From an uncultured Bacillaceae bacterium (GTDB lineage Bacteria > Bacillota > Bacilli > Bacillales > Caldibacillaceae): a stretch of 64,000 bases of DNA. The translations under genes were made by a program, and so were the position numbers. This document shows, in pieces, positions 53,941 through 63,575 of the stretch (position 1 is its first letter; every line of letters begins with the position of its first letter). Where the stretch lies: contig CALGYZ010000082.1 of assembly GCA_937934645.1 (NCBI GenBank), positions 1-64,000 on the forward strand, written 5' to 3'. The notes under the pieces are model-generated. The model did no database searches and was not told where the DNA came from. It was given only the letters and a program-made list of their open reading frames with translations.

Positions 53941-54862
53941 ATTTTCGGACATGAATCCATTGGACAAAAGAGGCAAACGGTTTGGAAAAGGGTAGAACGA
54001 GCAAGGAAACGATCACATTAAAAAAAACACTGGCATGGGCAAGCTGCTTTTCAGGCATTGGGGAGAGCGATGTCATTGCGCCGGCAAAAACATCAATAAA
54101 TGGCATAAATAAAAGAACACCCGCCACATTGAGCCAAATATGCGCCCATGCCGTGAGTTTTGCTTCTTTTCCACCTCCGATGCTTGCAATATACGCATCC
54201 GCACATGTACCGATGTTGGCGCCCAACATCAGGGCGATTCCTGCAGGCAAAGTTAAAAGATGTGCGTTCATAAATCCCATTGCAATTCCGGTTAATGCAG
54301 TACTTGACTGAATAATAGCAGTAATTATACATCCGGCAATCACCGCAAAAAGGATGTCTTCATTTATTTTTTCTATAAAAGTGTGAATAATTCCACTTTT
54401 TGAGAGTGGAACCGCCAACCGTTCAAATCCAAACATGGCCAAAAAAACCGCTCCCAATCCATAAAAAAACAGTCCGGCACTTCTGATTTTCGATTGCGGG
54501 AAAATGATGCAAACACTTCCGGCCAATAATAATGGAATGATCATCTCGTCCGTTCCATAGGCAAGAAACTCCAATGTTGCCGTAGTGCCAACATTCGTGC
54601 CGAGTATAATGCCGATTGATCTTGTAAAGGACAATAATCCTGCGGATATTAAGCCGACTGTCAGGATCATGACCGCAGAACTGCTTTGTAACAAGATCGT
54701 AACAACGATGCCGAACAAAAATCCTTTAACAGGTGAAGAAGTAAAAAGAAGCAGCCAATTTTTTAACCGGGAACCGGAAATATTCATTAAACCGGTGCGC
54801 ATAACAGCCATACCGGCTAAAAATAATATTACATAACAGACAAATTGAAAAATTGACAGCAT
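53939..54862 (-). CDS. yqeW: Na/Pi cotransporter family protein YqeW
   Basis: 307-residue membrane protein with about eight helices and the repeated sequence of the Na/Pi cotransporter family (LLQSSSAVMILTVGLISAG in the first half, IIQSSTALTGIAMGFMNA in the second). The Gln-Ser-Ser repeats form the transport site in this family. A role in phosphate movement is inferred from the family only. It is transcribed against its neighbours, converging on deoC and diverging from rpsU. Confidence 0.92.
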   Translation of the reverse strand: MLSIFQFVCYVILFLAGMAVMRTGLMNISGSRLKNWLLLFTSSPVKGFLFGIVVTILLQSSSAVMILTVGLISAGLLSFTRSIGIILGTNVGTTATLEFLAYGTDEMIIPLLLAGSVCIIFPQSKIRSAGLFFYGLGAVFLAMFGFERLAVPLSKSGIIHTFIEKINEDILFAVIAGCIITAIIQSSTALTGIAMGFMNAHLLTLPAGIALMLGANIGTCADAYIASIGGGKEAKLTAWAHIWLNVAGVLLFMPFIDVFAGAMTSLSPMPEKQLAHASVFFNVIVSLLVLPFSKPFASFVQWIHVRK

Positions 54863-54934
54863 GTCCTCACCTCAATCCATGTTTATGTCAGCGTGAGGGA
54901 AACATGCAAATTTAATATTGAAAACGGTTTATGG

Positions 54935-54963
54935 TTGACCATTCTTCTTTTTTTTATTATAAT
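54935..54963 (+). promoter_or_regulatory. promoter of rpsU
   Basis: TTGACC (54935-54940) and TATAAT (54958-54963), spacer 17. Confidence 0.82.
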
Positions 54964-55024
54964 TATGTGAGTACATGATTTTTTTCATGGTTGATGTAAG
55001 GTGTTTTCGGAGGGAGGGAAAAGA

Positions 55025-55195
55025 ATGTCAAAAACAATCGTTCGCAAAAATGAATCCCTTGATGATGCATTGCGCCGTTTTAAACGCCAAGTATCAAAAA
55101 CGGGAACATTAAAGGAATACAGAAAACGCGAATTTTACGAAAAGCCGAGCGTCCGACGCAAGAAAAAGGCTCAAGCTGCAAGAAAACGCAGATAA
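55025..55195 (+). CDS. rpsU: 30S ribosomal protein S21
   Basis: 56 residues from ATG 55025 after CGGAGGGAGG; very basic (VRRKKKAQAARKRR at the end). Starts MSKTIVRKNESLDDALRR, as in all S21 proteins. yqeY follows after 15 bp. Confidence 0.97.
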   Translation: MSKTIVRKNESLDDALRRFKRQVSKTGTLKEYRKREFYEKPSVRRKKKAQAARKRR

Positions 55196-55210
55196 TAAGA
55201 GGGTGTAATC

Positions 55211-55651
55211 ATGAGTCTTTCCGAACGTTTAAATGAAGATATGAAGAAAGCGATGAAAAGCAAAAAAGGATAAACTTTCGGTCATCCGTATGTTAAAACT
55301 TTCGTTGCAAAATGAAGCGATACTAAAAGGCCGGGAGTTGTCCGAAGATGAAGAAATTTCAGTTTTATCCCGTGAAGTAAAACAGCGAAAAGACTCCCTC
55401 CAGGAATTCGAAAAAGCAGGATGTCAAGATTTGGCTGAAAAAATAAGCAGAACTTGATTATATCAAAAAATATTTGCCTGAACCATTGAGTGAAGAGGAA
55501 TTAATGGCGATTGTTAAAGAAGCGGTCAAAGAAACCGGCGCTTCAACAAAAGCTGACATCGGCAAGGTCATGTTCGTCGTAATGCCGAAAGTCAAAAGGA
55601 AGGACAGATGGTTCACACGTCAATAAAATCGTCTTGAGCGAATTATCATAA
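55211..55651 (+). pseudogene. yqeY: yqeY (GatB/YqeY domain protein) with three frame breaks
   Basis: Starts well (ATG 55211; MSLSERLNEDMKKAMKS) but stops after 20 codons. The rest of a YqeY protein, normally about 148 residues, can be read in shifted frames: SVIRMLKLSLQNEAI, then ISVLSREVKQRKDSLQEF, then after a second break LDYIKKYLPEPLSEEEL and ASTKADIGKVM, then after a third DGSHVNKIVLSELS and a stop at 55649-55651. The breaks lie at the A6 run near 55265, at AAAAAATAAGC near 55440, and at AAAAGG near 55600. Each is a one-base surplus (or two-base deficit), at or next to A-rich sequence. Either a real recent pseudogene or homopolymer errors. Confidence 0.88.
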
Positions 55652-55663
55652 ATGGATGAAACC

Positions 55664-55696
55664 AAAAGGGGCTGACCTGTTGGTCAGCCCCTTTTT
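55664..55696 (+). terminator. terminator after yqeY
   Basis: AAAAGGGGCTGACC-TGTT-GGTCAGCCCCTTTTT, a strong hairpin. Confidence 0.93.
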
Positions 55697-55763
55697 AAAT
55701 TATTAAAACTTTTCTTTTTTTAAACCGTAAAGATAAAATATTGATACAGAGAGGAGGGATTGG

Positions 55764-57098
55764 ATGCAAAGACGGTTATTTACATTTCTTTTCACCGTCA
55801 TCGTCGTTCAGCTTTTTTTCTATGCGCTTCAATCCGTTGTGCATGCGGATGATCGTACGGTATATTATAGTAAGATTGACAGTGAAATCACTAAAGGGTT
55901 GTCAGAATATTTACAAAGAACTGTCCGTGCGGCGGAAGAAAATAATGCAGAAGCCATTATTTTTGAAATTCATACTCCCGGAGGAGCCGTTGATGCTGCT
56001 GGTGATATTGCAAAACTGCTGAAGGCGACGGATGTTAAAACCATTGCCTTTATTAATCAGGATGCTTTATCCGCCGGTGCTTACATTGCCTTGAATATGG
56101 ATGAAATTTATATGGTACCGAATGCAACAATCGGAGCAGCCGCTGTGATTACCCAGGACGGAAATGCAGCTGATAAAAAAGCCCAGAGCTATTGGCTGGC
56201 GGTGATGAAGTCCGCTGCGGAACAAAACGGAAGAGATCCGATTTATGCTATGGCCATGGCCGATGAATCCATTGATTTACCCGAATACGGGGCACCAAAA
56301 GGGGAACTATTGACATTAACCGCATCACAAAGTATTGAAGTCGGTTATGCCGAGGGAATTGTTAAAAGTAAAGAGGAGTTGTTAACAAAGCTCGGTTACG
56401 AAGATACGAAGGTAGAGCATGTAAAAAAAACCTGGTCTGAAAAAGTGGCGGAATTTGTCACGAATCCGGTTGTCATCCCTATTCTTCTTACCATTGGCAG
56501 TTTGGGGCTTGTTCTTGAATTGTACACCCCTGGATTTGGTTTACCGGGAATTGCGGGTCTGGCTTCTTTGTTGTTATTTTTCTACGGACATTATATCGCC
56601 GGACTTGCAGGCTATGAATCACTTATTTTGTTCATTTTGGGGATCATTTTAATTATTGCGGAAATCTTTATTCCCGGTGGAATCATCGGATTTATCGGTT
56701 TGGGATCGATCCTGTTTTCAATTGTACTTGCCGGAAAAAGTGCCATTCATATGACGATCAGTTTAGTAATCGCTCTGGTTGCGGCAATTACTGTGATGGT
56801 GATTATGATGAAATTTTTTAATAAGCGTATAAAATTATTAAATAAAATAGTTTTAAAAGACTCAACGAGCACTGGGAAAGGGTATATTTCAAACCAATCG
56901 CGCACAGACTTGCTTAATAAAACAGGCAAGGCCTTGACGCCCCTTCGGCCTTCGGGTACGGTTATTATCGATAATGAACGGATCGATGCCGTTTCTGAAG
57001 GCGGATTTATTAAGAGCGGGGTAAAAATAACCGTTGTGAAAGTTGAAGGGCTGCGTGTTGTAGTCCGTGAAATCCCTGAGGATCAAAATAGAATATAG
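55764..57098 (+). CDS. yqeZ: NfeD family membrane-bound serine protease-like protein YqeZ
   Basis: 444 residues: signal-like N-terminal helix (residues 5-25), ClpP-like serine protease domain (HTPGGAVDAAG near residue 75 and the catalytic Ser in NQDALSAGAYIALNMDE), about four or five membrane helices (residues 230-350) and a C-terminal OB-fold NfeD domain. The family is encoded beside flotillins; in B. subtilis YqeZ and FloA share an operon. ATG follows GAGAGGAGGG. Confidence 0.93.
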   Translation: MQRRLFTFLFTVIVVQLFFYALQSVVHADDRTVYYSKIDSEITKGLSEYLQRTVRAAEENNAEAIIFEIHTPGGAVDAAGDIAKLLKATDVKTIAFINQDALSAGAYIALNMDEIYMVPNATIGAAAVITQDGNAADKKAQSYWLAVMKSAAEQNGRDPIYAMAMADESIDLPEYGAPKGELLTLTASQSIEVGYAEGIVKSKEELLTKLGYEDTKVEHVKKTWSEKVAEFVTNPVVIPILLTIGSLGLVLELYTPGFGLPGIAGLASLLLFFYGHYIAGLAGYESLILFILGIILIIAEIFIPGGIIGFIGLGSILFSIVLAGKSAIHMTISLVIALVAAITVMVIMMKFFNKRIKLLNKIVLKDSTSTGKGYISNQSRTDLLNKTGKALTPLRPSGTVIIDNERIDAVSEGGFIKSGVKITVVKVEGLRVVVREIPEDQNRI

Positions 57099-57125
57099 AA
57101 TCATATTAAAAAAAGGAGGAGTAAT

Positions 57126-58136
57126 ATGTTAGCAACCTTTAACATTTTCGGCTTGATTATAGCTGCATTAATTATTTTATTTATTGTTTTATTACTGACG
57201 TTTATTCCCGTTGCTCTCTGGATCTCGGCCCTTGCGGCGGGGGTAAAACTGAGTATATTTACGTTGGTTGGTATGCGGCTGAGAAGGGTAATTCCCGGCC
57301 GGGTAGTGAACCCGTTAATTAAAGCCCATAAGGCGGGATTGGATGTCGGTATTAACCAGCTGGAAAGTCACTATCTCGCCGGAGGAAATGTGGACCGGGT
57401 TGTCAATGCCCTGATTGCTGCACAAAGAGCCAATATCGATTTGACATTCGAACGGTGCGCAGCCATTGACCTTGCCGGCCGCGATGTATTGGAAGCCGTT
57501 CAAATGAGCGTCAATCCGAAAGTGATTGAAACACCGTTTATTTCAGGGGTGGCCCTGGACGGTATTGAAGTCAAAGCAAAGGCGAGAATTACCGTCCGTG
57601 CCAATATTGACCGTCTTGTCGGGGGTGCCGGTGAGGATACGGTTATTGCCCGGGTCGGAGAAGGAATTGTTTCCACCATCGGCTCGGCTGAGAACCATAA
57701 AGAAGTATTGGAAAATCCTGACATGATTTCTCATACGGTATTGGAAAAAGGACTGGATGCCGGTACCGCCTTTGAAATTTTATCCATTGATATTGCGGAT
57801 GTAGATATCGGCAAAAACATCGGGGCCATACTGCAAACAGACCAGGCCGAAGCGGATAAGAAGATTGCCCAGGCGAAAGCAGAAGAACGCCGAGCGATGG
57901 CTGTTGCTGCCGAGCAGGAAATGGTTGCCCGCGTTCAGGAAATGAGAGCGAAAGTTATTGAAGCTGAATCCAAGGTGCCGCTGGCTATGGCGGAAGCATT
58001 AAAGTCGGGGAATATCGGCGTAATGGATTATATGAATTACAGAAATATCATGGCTGATACGGAAATGAGGCAATCTATCAGTCGGGCTACAAAAAAGCCG
58101 GAAGAAAATACCGGGGGAAAAAAGAAAGATAAATGA
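57126..58136 (+). CDS. floA: flotillin-like protein FloA (YqfA)
   Basis: 336 residues: N-terminal membrane hairpin (residues 5-45), SPFH/PHB-type domain, then an Ala/Glu/Lys-rich coiled coil with repeated EA pairs (residues 235-290). FloA organises functional membrane microdomains. The C-terminal tail is highly charged. ATG follows AAAAGGAGGAG, 27 bp after yqeZ. Confidence 0.95.
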   Translation: MLATFNIFGLIIAALIILFIVLLLTFIPVALWISALAAGVKLSIFTLVGMRLRRVIPGRVVNPLIKAHKAGLDVGINQLESHYLAGGNVDRVVNALIAAQRANIDLTFERCAAIDLAGRDVLEAVQMSVNPKVIETPFISGVALDGIEVKAKARITVRANIDRLVGGAGEDTVIARVGEGIVSTIGSAENHKEVLENPDMISHTVLEKGLDAGTAFEILSIDIADVDIGKNIGAILQTDQAEADKKIAQAKAEERRAMAVAAEQEMVARVQEMRAKVIEAESKVPLAMAEALKSGNIGVMDYMNYRNIMADTEMRQSISRATKKPEENTGGKKKDK

Positions 58137-58161
58137 TAAATAAGGAGGGAGGCCTTCTTTC

Positions 58162-58641
58162 TTGATTGAATTTATATTCGAGCATCTGCCCTTTATTATT
58201 ATAGTTATCGGTGGTTTGATTTCCTTTTTAGGAAGAAAAGGAGAGGATTATGATTCTTCAACCGAGCCGGTAAAAACTTTCCGCACGGAACAATCCGGAA
58301 ATGAAACGGCCGGACACCAGAACGGAAAAGACCCGGCGGTAAAGCACATTTATCCGGAAAAGGCAAAAGCAATAAAACCGGCTGTTGATGTAATGAAAGA
58401 ACGATCCGAAAGGGAACTGGCTGAGCGGCAGGAAAAACTTTCACAGATGAAAGAAGAACTTGAAACGAGACTCAGCAATATTAAAAACTTGAATCAGTTA
58501 TCCGGACAGAAAAATGAAACACATAGCCTCGAAGTACCTGCCGTAAAACATGAAAATGTAGTGGAAGGCATCATTTGGTCGGAAACTTTGGGTCCGCCGA
58601 GGGCAAAAAATCCATACCGGCCGCCGAACATGAAGAAGTAA
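58162..58641 (+). CDS. yqfB: YqfB family protein
   Basis: 159 residues from TTG 58162 after AAGGAGGGAGG. One N-terminal membrane helix (residues 8-25), then a charged, probably disordered or coiled-coil cytoplasmic part (ERELAERQEKLSQMKEELE). It ends with a conserved-looking WSETLGPPRAKNPYRPP. Third gene of the yqeZ-floA unit; function not established. Confidence 0.82.
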   Translation: MIEFIFEHLPFIIIVIGGLISFLGRKGEDYDSSTEPVKTFRTEQSGNETAGHQNGKDPAVKHIYPEKAKAIKPAVDVMKERSERELAERQEKLSQMKEELETRLSNIKNLNQLSGQKNETHSLEVPAVKHENVVEGIIWSETLGPPRAKNPYRPPNMKK

Positions 58642-58691
58642 CTTTCATATGCCCGTTGTGATTCACTGTTTAAGGAAAAATGGTGCTATGA

Positions 58692-58727
58692 CCCCCTTTT
58701 CATTCATATTTATGAATGAAAAGGGGG
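58692..58727 (+). terminator. perfect hairpin between yqfB and yqfC covering the yqfC ribosome-binding site
   Basis: Arms CCCCCTTTTCATTCATA (58692-58708) and TATGAATGAAAAGGGGG (58711-58727) are perfectly complementary over 17 bases. A TTCTTTT follows, so it can terminate the yqeZ-floA-yqfB transcript. Its 3' arm ends in GGGGG, the only ribosome-binding site for yqfC. Confidence 0.88.
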
Positions 58728-58734
58728 TTCTTTT

Positions 58735-59019
58735 ATGGCCGGAAAATGGAGACAAAAAATCCGAAGATGGGTGACCAAGCAGCTGGATCTTCCGGAAGAT
58801 GTGACAATGGATGTTCCCCGAATAACAATGATCGGTCAAATTCATATTTACATAGAAAATCATAAGGGTCTTTTATCCTTTTCTGATAAAGAAATAAGAA
58901 TTTTATTAACCCGGGGACAGCTCTTAATAAGAGGAGAAACGTTTGTGATTAAGACGATATTGCCCGAGGAACTGTTATTGGAGGGAAAAATTGAGCAAGT
59001 TCTCTTTATTTCGGAATAA
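58735..59019 (+). CDS. yqfC: sporulation protein YqfC
   Basis: 94 residues. YabP/YqfC family, made in the mother cell under SigE in B. subtilis. The pattern MTMIGQIHIYIENHKGLLSF, DKEIRILLTRGQLLIRG and LPEELLLEGKIEQ is characteristic. The start ATG is 7 bases after GGGGG, which lies in the 3' arm of the hairpin just upstream, so translation would need a transcript starting inside the hairpin. yqfD follows. Confidence 0.93.
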   Translation: MAGKWRQKIRRWVTKQLDLPEDVTMDVPRITMIGQIHIYIENHKGLLSFSDKEIRILLTRGQLLIRGETFVIKTILPEELLLEGKIEQVLFISE

Positions 59020-59087
59020 AAATGTATTGACAAAGATCGCTTGCCGGTCGGACATGTCCAATTAATCGGGGTTGTGGGGGTCGTGAT

Positions 59088-60272
59088 ATGAAAAATTTAT
59101 GGCTGAGAAAATATTATGGTTATGTCACTGTAAAAATTGAAGGCAAAGGTTTGGAACGGTTTATCAACAAGCTGGTGAAAGAAAATATCCGGATTTGGAA
59201 TGTAAAACGGCAGAATCAGGAGAGCATTACCTTTCAAATGTTTGTCCGGGATGTTCCTCATCTGAGATCAGCCAATCATTATCACAGGGTAAAACTCCGC
59301 TTTTTGAAAAAATCCGGACTCCCGTTTTACACAAAAAGACTGAAGCGGAATACCGGTTTCATCGCCGGGGCAGTGATCGCATTATTAATAATAACGCTTT
59401 TATCCAATATGATTTGGCATGTTGAAATTCATGGTGCAAGTCCGGAAACAGAATACAAACTATCCAATCAACTCAAGCAATTGGGAATCAGAAAAGGAGG
59501 ATTCCAATTTTTAGTAGATGATCCGGAAACATTACAAAGAAAGTTATCGGGGCGAAATGAGGAAATTACCTGGATCGGTGTGGAAGTCCGGGGGACAACC
59601 TATCGTTTTCAGGTAGTCGAAAAGGAACGGCCGGAACAACAAAAAAAGAAGGGACCGCAACATTTGGTGGCAAAAAAAGAAGCGGTGATTGTTGATTATT
59701 TTGTAGAAAAAGGACAACCCGTCATTTCAGTCCATGAATTTGTAAAACCGGGTCAATTGCTTGTTTCAGGATTGATCGGAAAGGAAAAGGAACCGGATTT
59801 TGTTTCAGCTAAAGGAAAAGTTTTAGGAAAAACTTGGTATGATACGAAAGTGGAAGTAAAGTTAAAAAATAAGTTTAAAGTACTGACCGGAAACGAAGTA
59901 AGAAAAAAAGCCATAAAAATCGGCAGCCGGCAAATTCCGGTATGGGGGTTTGAAAATGAGCAATATAAATATAAACAGACGGAAGTGGATGAAGTTCCGC
60001 TCAAGTTTTTAAAATGGACAACTCCGGTTTCGTTTATTAAAATGACGGTTCGGGAAGTAGAAGTGAAAAATAAAACGTATACGGAAAAAGAAGCAAAGAA
60101 ATTAGCCCTTTCCCTAGCCAAAAAAAATTTAATGGAAACAATTCCGGAAGATGCAGATATTATTGACGAAAAAGTTTTGCATGAAAAAGTAGAGAATGGT
60201 AAATTAAAGTTATTAGTAAGTTATGATGTGATCGAAAATATTGCGAAGGAAGTGCCAATAACTGTTAATTAG
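59088..60272 (+). CDS. yqfD: sporulation protein YqfD
   Basis: 394 residues. One membrane helix near residues 88-108 separates a cytoplasmic N-terminal domain from a large external domain; the family is the YqfD/SpoIV-type of sporulation membrane proteins. The RLKRNTGFIAGAVIA region and IWHVEIHGA junction are typical. ATG follows GTGGGGGTCGTG. It normally follows yqfC, as here. Confidence 0.94.
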   Translation: MKNLWLRKYYGYVTVKIEGKGLERFINKLVKENIRIWNVKRQNQESITFQMFVRDVPHLRSANHYHRVKLRFLKKSGLPFYTKRLKRNTGFIAGAVIALLIITLLSNMIWHVEIHGASPETEYKLSNQLKQLGIRKGGFQFLVDDPETLQRKLSGRNEEITWIGVEVRGTTYRFQVVEKERPEQQKKKGPQHLVAKKEAVIVDYFVEKGQPVISVHEFVKPGQLLVSGLIGKEKEPDFVSAKGKVLGKTWYDTKVEVKLKNKFKVLTGNEVRKKAIKIGSRQIPVWGFENEQYKYKQTEVDEVPLKFLKWTTPVSFIKMTVREVEVKNKTYTEKEAKKLALSLAKKNLMETIPEDADIIDEKVLHEKVENGKLKLLVSYDVIENIAKEVPITVN

Positions 60273-60286
60273 GGGTGTTGTCATTT

Positions 60287-61246
60287 TTGAAAACGAAAGA
60301 ATATCGATTAGATCAGACTGAAAATTTGATGCTGCTGTTCGGAACAGGAGACAACCATTTAAAATTAATTGAAGAAGAATTGGATGTAAAAATTACAACA
60401 CGGGGAGAATCCGTCCTTATTTCCGGCAATGAAGACGCAATCACATCTGCTGAACATGTTATACAAGCATTGCAACAAGCCGTCAAAAAAGGAATCACGA
60501 TCGGCACACGGGATGTTACGATTGCCATCCAAATGGAAAAACAAGGTACGATTGAATATTTTATTGAATTGTATAAGGAAGAAATTACGAAAAACAGCAG
60601 AGGCAAACCCATCCGGGTAAAAACGTTAGGCCAGAGGGAATATGTCCATGCAATAAAAGCACATGATATTGTTTTCGGAATCGGACCTGCCGGAACCGGT
60701 AAAACATATTTAGCCGTGGCTCTTGCAGTCGATGCGTTAAAAAAGAATATTGTTAAACGGATTATTTTAACGCGTCCTGCTGTTGAAGCCGGTGAAAGCC
60801 TCGGCTTTTTGCCGGGTGACTTAAAGGAAAAGGTTGATCCTTATCTGCGGCCATTGTATGATGCTCTCCACGACATTTTAGGAACAGAACAAACCCAGAG
60901 ACTGATCGAGCGGGGAACCATTGAGATTGCTCCGCTTGCATATATGCGCGGCCGTACGCTTGATGATGCATTCGTCATTTTGGATGAAGCGCAAAATACA
61001 ACTCATGCCCAAATGAAAATGTTTCTGACAAGACTCGGATTCGGATCAAAAATGGTGATTACCGGTGATTTAACACAGATTGATTTACCTAAAGGCATTG
61101 GCTCCGGATTGGCAGCGGTTGAAAAAATTTTAAAGCATATTCCCGAAATTACCTTTGTTTATTTGGAAGAGAGTGATGTCGTCCGTCATCCGCTCGTGAC
61201 AAAAATTATTGCTGCTTACGAACGGTTGCAATTGAATGAAAAATGA
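60287..61246 (+). CDS. phoL: PhoH family ATPase PhoL (YqfE)
   Basis: 319 residues from TTG 60287 after AGGGGTG, equal to the B. subtilis length; the in-frame GTG at 60275 is part of the site. N-terminal KH-like domain, then the PhoH domain with Walker A GIGPAGTGKTYLAVALA near residue 130 and Walker B DDAFVILDEAQNTT near residue 226. Its neighbour ybeY suggests a part in RNA metabolism, but the exact function is unsettled. Confidence 0.95.
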   Translation: MKTKEYRLDQTENLMLLFGTGDNHLKLIEEELDVKITTRGESVLISGNEDAITSAEHVIQALQQAVKKGITIGTRDVTIAIQMEKQGTIEYFIELYKEEITKNSRGKPIRVKTLGQREYVHAIKAHDIVFGIGPAGTGKTYLAVALAVDALKKNIVKRIILTRPAVEAGESLGFLPGDLKEKVDPYLRPLYDALHDILGTEQTQRLIERGTIEIAPLAYMRGRTLDDAFVILDEAQNTTHAQMKMFLTRLGFGSKMVITGDLTQIDLPKGIGSGLAAVEKILKHIPEITFVYLEESDVVRHPLVTKIIAAYERLQLNEK

Positions 61247-61251
61247 AAACG

Positions 61252-61311
61252 AAAAAAGCTGTTTCGAAATTGCCGGATGAAACTCGCCGGTCAATTCGAT
61301 CAGCTTTTTTT
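61252..61311 (+). terminator. terminator after phoL
   Basis: AAAAAAGCTG pairs with CAGCTTTTTT; inner TCGAAATTGCCGG pairs with CCGGTCAATTCGA. Confidence 0.9.
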
Positions 61312-61422
61312 CATGGTTAAAATGGTATAAAATAATAATAACAAATTGTGGAGTGACCGTTAGACCGGTCAGAACCATCTGTTCATACAGCTGTGTACAC
61401 ACTGTCAATGGAGGATTGGAAT

Positions 61423-63570
61423 GTGAAAAAAGCTCGGAATGCCGGATTAAAAATGTTTGCCGGTTTGAAAGGGAAATTATTATTTTGGATAGTATTTTTG
61501 TTCACGGCATTTATTATGTTTGCTTCGATGTACGGCAACGTTAAACCTACAAAGCTGGATGTGGAAAAATTTTCTATTGCAGAAGAGACGATCCGTTCCC
61601 CGATAACCATTGAAGATAAAGAACAAACGGAAAAGAAAAAGCATGAAGCGGTTAATCAAGTCAAGCCCCAGTACGTGATGAAACATGAATATGCCCAAAA
61701 CCGCGTTGATTTAATTAGTTCAATATTTCAAGCGTCTATAGATTTACGTAAAGAATGGGAAAAAGAAAAACAGGATTTTGAAGCACGTAGTAACAGGGAA
61801 ACGGAATGGCAGGAACGATCCGTTGAAGAGAAAACAGAGTTGTTAAAAGAACGGCTGACCGAACATGTAATTTCCGATTTATCGGATGAAACCATTAGAG
61901 CTCTCGTAAATTATCCGGAGACCGATTTATCCATTGCCAAGGATGCCGCAGTAACGGCAGTAAACAAAGTTATGACCAAGAGAATTTCCGCCGCGGATGT
62001 AGAAGATGCAAAAAATGAAGTGGAAGAGGAAATTCGGCAAATCTCCCTTCCCGGACCATTAAAAAATGCAACTGTGGAGCTGGGAAGATACGCGGTCATC
62101 CAAAATGAATTTTATGATCCGGAAGCTACGGAGGAATTGCGCCAGCTTGCGGTTGAAGATGTAGAGCCTGTCAGAATTCTTCAGGGGCAAATTATTGTAG
62201 AGGAAGGGGAACTGATTGATCAGGAAATTTACCGGCAGCTTGAGTTGCTCGGGCTTGTCAATTCCGATGCCTCCTTGATGCCGTTTATAGGTTTGGGGCT
62301 GCTCATCTTTATTTTATTAGGACTTGCTTTTCCTTATTTTTACAAAAAATGTGGTAAATCTTTGCAGAAAGAATGGCTCATTTTCTGTACGGTTTTAACA
62401 GCATCCATCCTTTTAATGAAAGGAATCAGTATAATACCCGTTGAACAGTTTGATCTTGCCTTTTTATTCCCCGCTGCAACGGAGTCTATGCTGGTTAAAC
62501 TTTTAATTGATAAACGTCCGGGAATTGTGGGAGTGGTTATTTTAGCCGTATGCGGAGCGGTTATTTTCAATGATCATACATCAGGAAGTTTCCATTTGAC
62601 GATCAGTTTATATATTTTAATCAGCGGTATATGCGGAATCACATTTTTATCGGTGCAAAACCACCGTCCGAAAATTTTTCAGACGGGTCTTTACGTTTCA
62701 CTTATCAACGTTGCTTTGATTATCGCTTTCTTGTTTATACCGAATTCAAAGTTTTCCATTTCCCAATATGTTTTGTATTCATTGTCCGGAATTGCATCCG
62801 GAATCAGCTCTTCCGTGTTAACAATAGGATTTTTGCCGGTTTTTGAAGCTGGTTTCGGAATACTGTCTACAATGAAACTTATAGAACTGTCAAATCCGAA
62901 CCATCCGTTATTAAAGAAAATTTTAACGGAAGCACCGGGAACATATCATCACAGCATTATGGTCGCAAACCTTGCCGACCGGGCATGTGAGGCGGTCGGT
63001 GCAAACGGATTGTTGGCAAGGGTCGCCAGTTATTATCACGATATCGGAAAAACGAAACGGCCGCATTTCTTTATTGAAAATCAAATGAACATGGAAAATC
63101 CCCATGAACGTCTCGATCCGGAAACGAGCCGCGACATTATTCTGGCCCATACAAAGGATGGTGCAGAAATATTAAGACAGCATAATATGCCCCGGGAAAT
63201 TATAGATGTGGCCCTGCAACACCACGGCACAAGCCTTTTGAAATATTTCTATCATAAAGCAAAGGAAAACGGTGATGTAACGGAAAGTGATTTCCGTTAT
63301 CCGGGGCCAAAGCCAAAATCAAAAGAAATTGCCATCATCAGTATCGCTGATAGTGTAGAAGCAGCCGTACGTTCGATGCAAGATCCGACAAAAGAAAAAA
63401 TAGAAAAACTTGTCCACAATATAATTAAAGATAAACTGAATGACGGACAGTTCAGCGAGTGTGATCTGACGTTTAAAGAATTGTCCATCATTGAAAAAAC
63501 ACTATGTGAAACGTTGTACGGTATCTTTCATAACCGGATCGAGTATCCGGACTCTCCTAAAGAAAGGTGA
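61423..63570 (+). CDS. pgpH: cyclic-di-AMP phosphodiesterase PgpH (7TM-HD protein, YqfF)
   Basis: 715 residues from GTG 61423 after GGAGGATT; the frame is open 10 codons further up without a site. One N-terminal helix (residues 18-36), a large extracellular 7TM-HD domain (residues 45-275), seven membrane helices (about 285-485) and a C-terminal HD domain with SYYHDIGKTKRP near residue 545 and further histidines (HTKDGAEI, LQHHGTSL). It degrades c-di-AMP to pApA in Listeria and Bacillus. Confidence 0.96.
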   Translation: MKKARNAGLKMFAGLKGKLLFWIVFLFTAFIMFASMYGNVKPTKLDVEKFSIAEETIRSPITIEDKEQTEKKKHEAVNQVKPQYVMKHEYAQNRVDLISSIFQASIDLRKEWEKEKQDFEARSNRETEWQERSVEEKTELLKERLTEHVISDLSDETIRALVNYPETDLSIAKDAAVTAVNKVMTKRISAADVEDAKNEVEEEIRQISLPGPLKNATVELGRYAVIQNEFYDPEATEELRQLAVEDVEPVRILQGQIIVEEGELIDQEIYRQLELLGLVNSDASLMPFIGLGLLIFILLGLAFPYFYKKCGKSLQKEWLIFCTVLTASILLMKGISIIPVEQFDLAFLFPAATESMLVKLLIDKRPGIVGVVILAVCGAVIFNDHTSGSFHLTISLYILISGICGITFLSVQNHRPKIFQTGLYVSLINVALIIAFLFIPNSKFSISQYVLYSLSGIASGISSSVLTIGFLPVFEAGFGILSTMKLIELSNPNHPLLKKILTEAPGTYHHSIMVANLADRACEAVGANGLLARVASYYHDIGKTKRPHFFIENQMNMENPHERLDPETSRDIILAHTKDGAEILRQHNMPREIIDVALQHHGTSLLKYFYHKAKENGDVTESDFRYPGPKPKSKEIAIISIADSVEAAVRSMQDPTKEKIEKLVHNIIKDKLNDGQFSECDLTFKELSIIEKTLCETLYGIFHNRIEYPDSPKER

Positions 63571-63575
63571 TTTGT

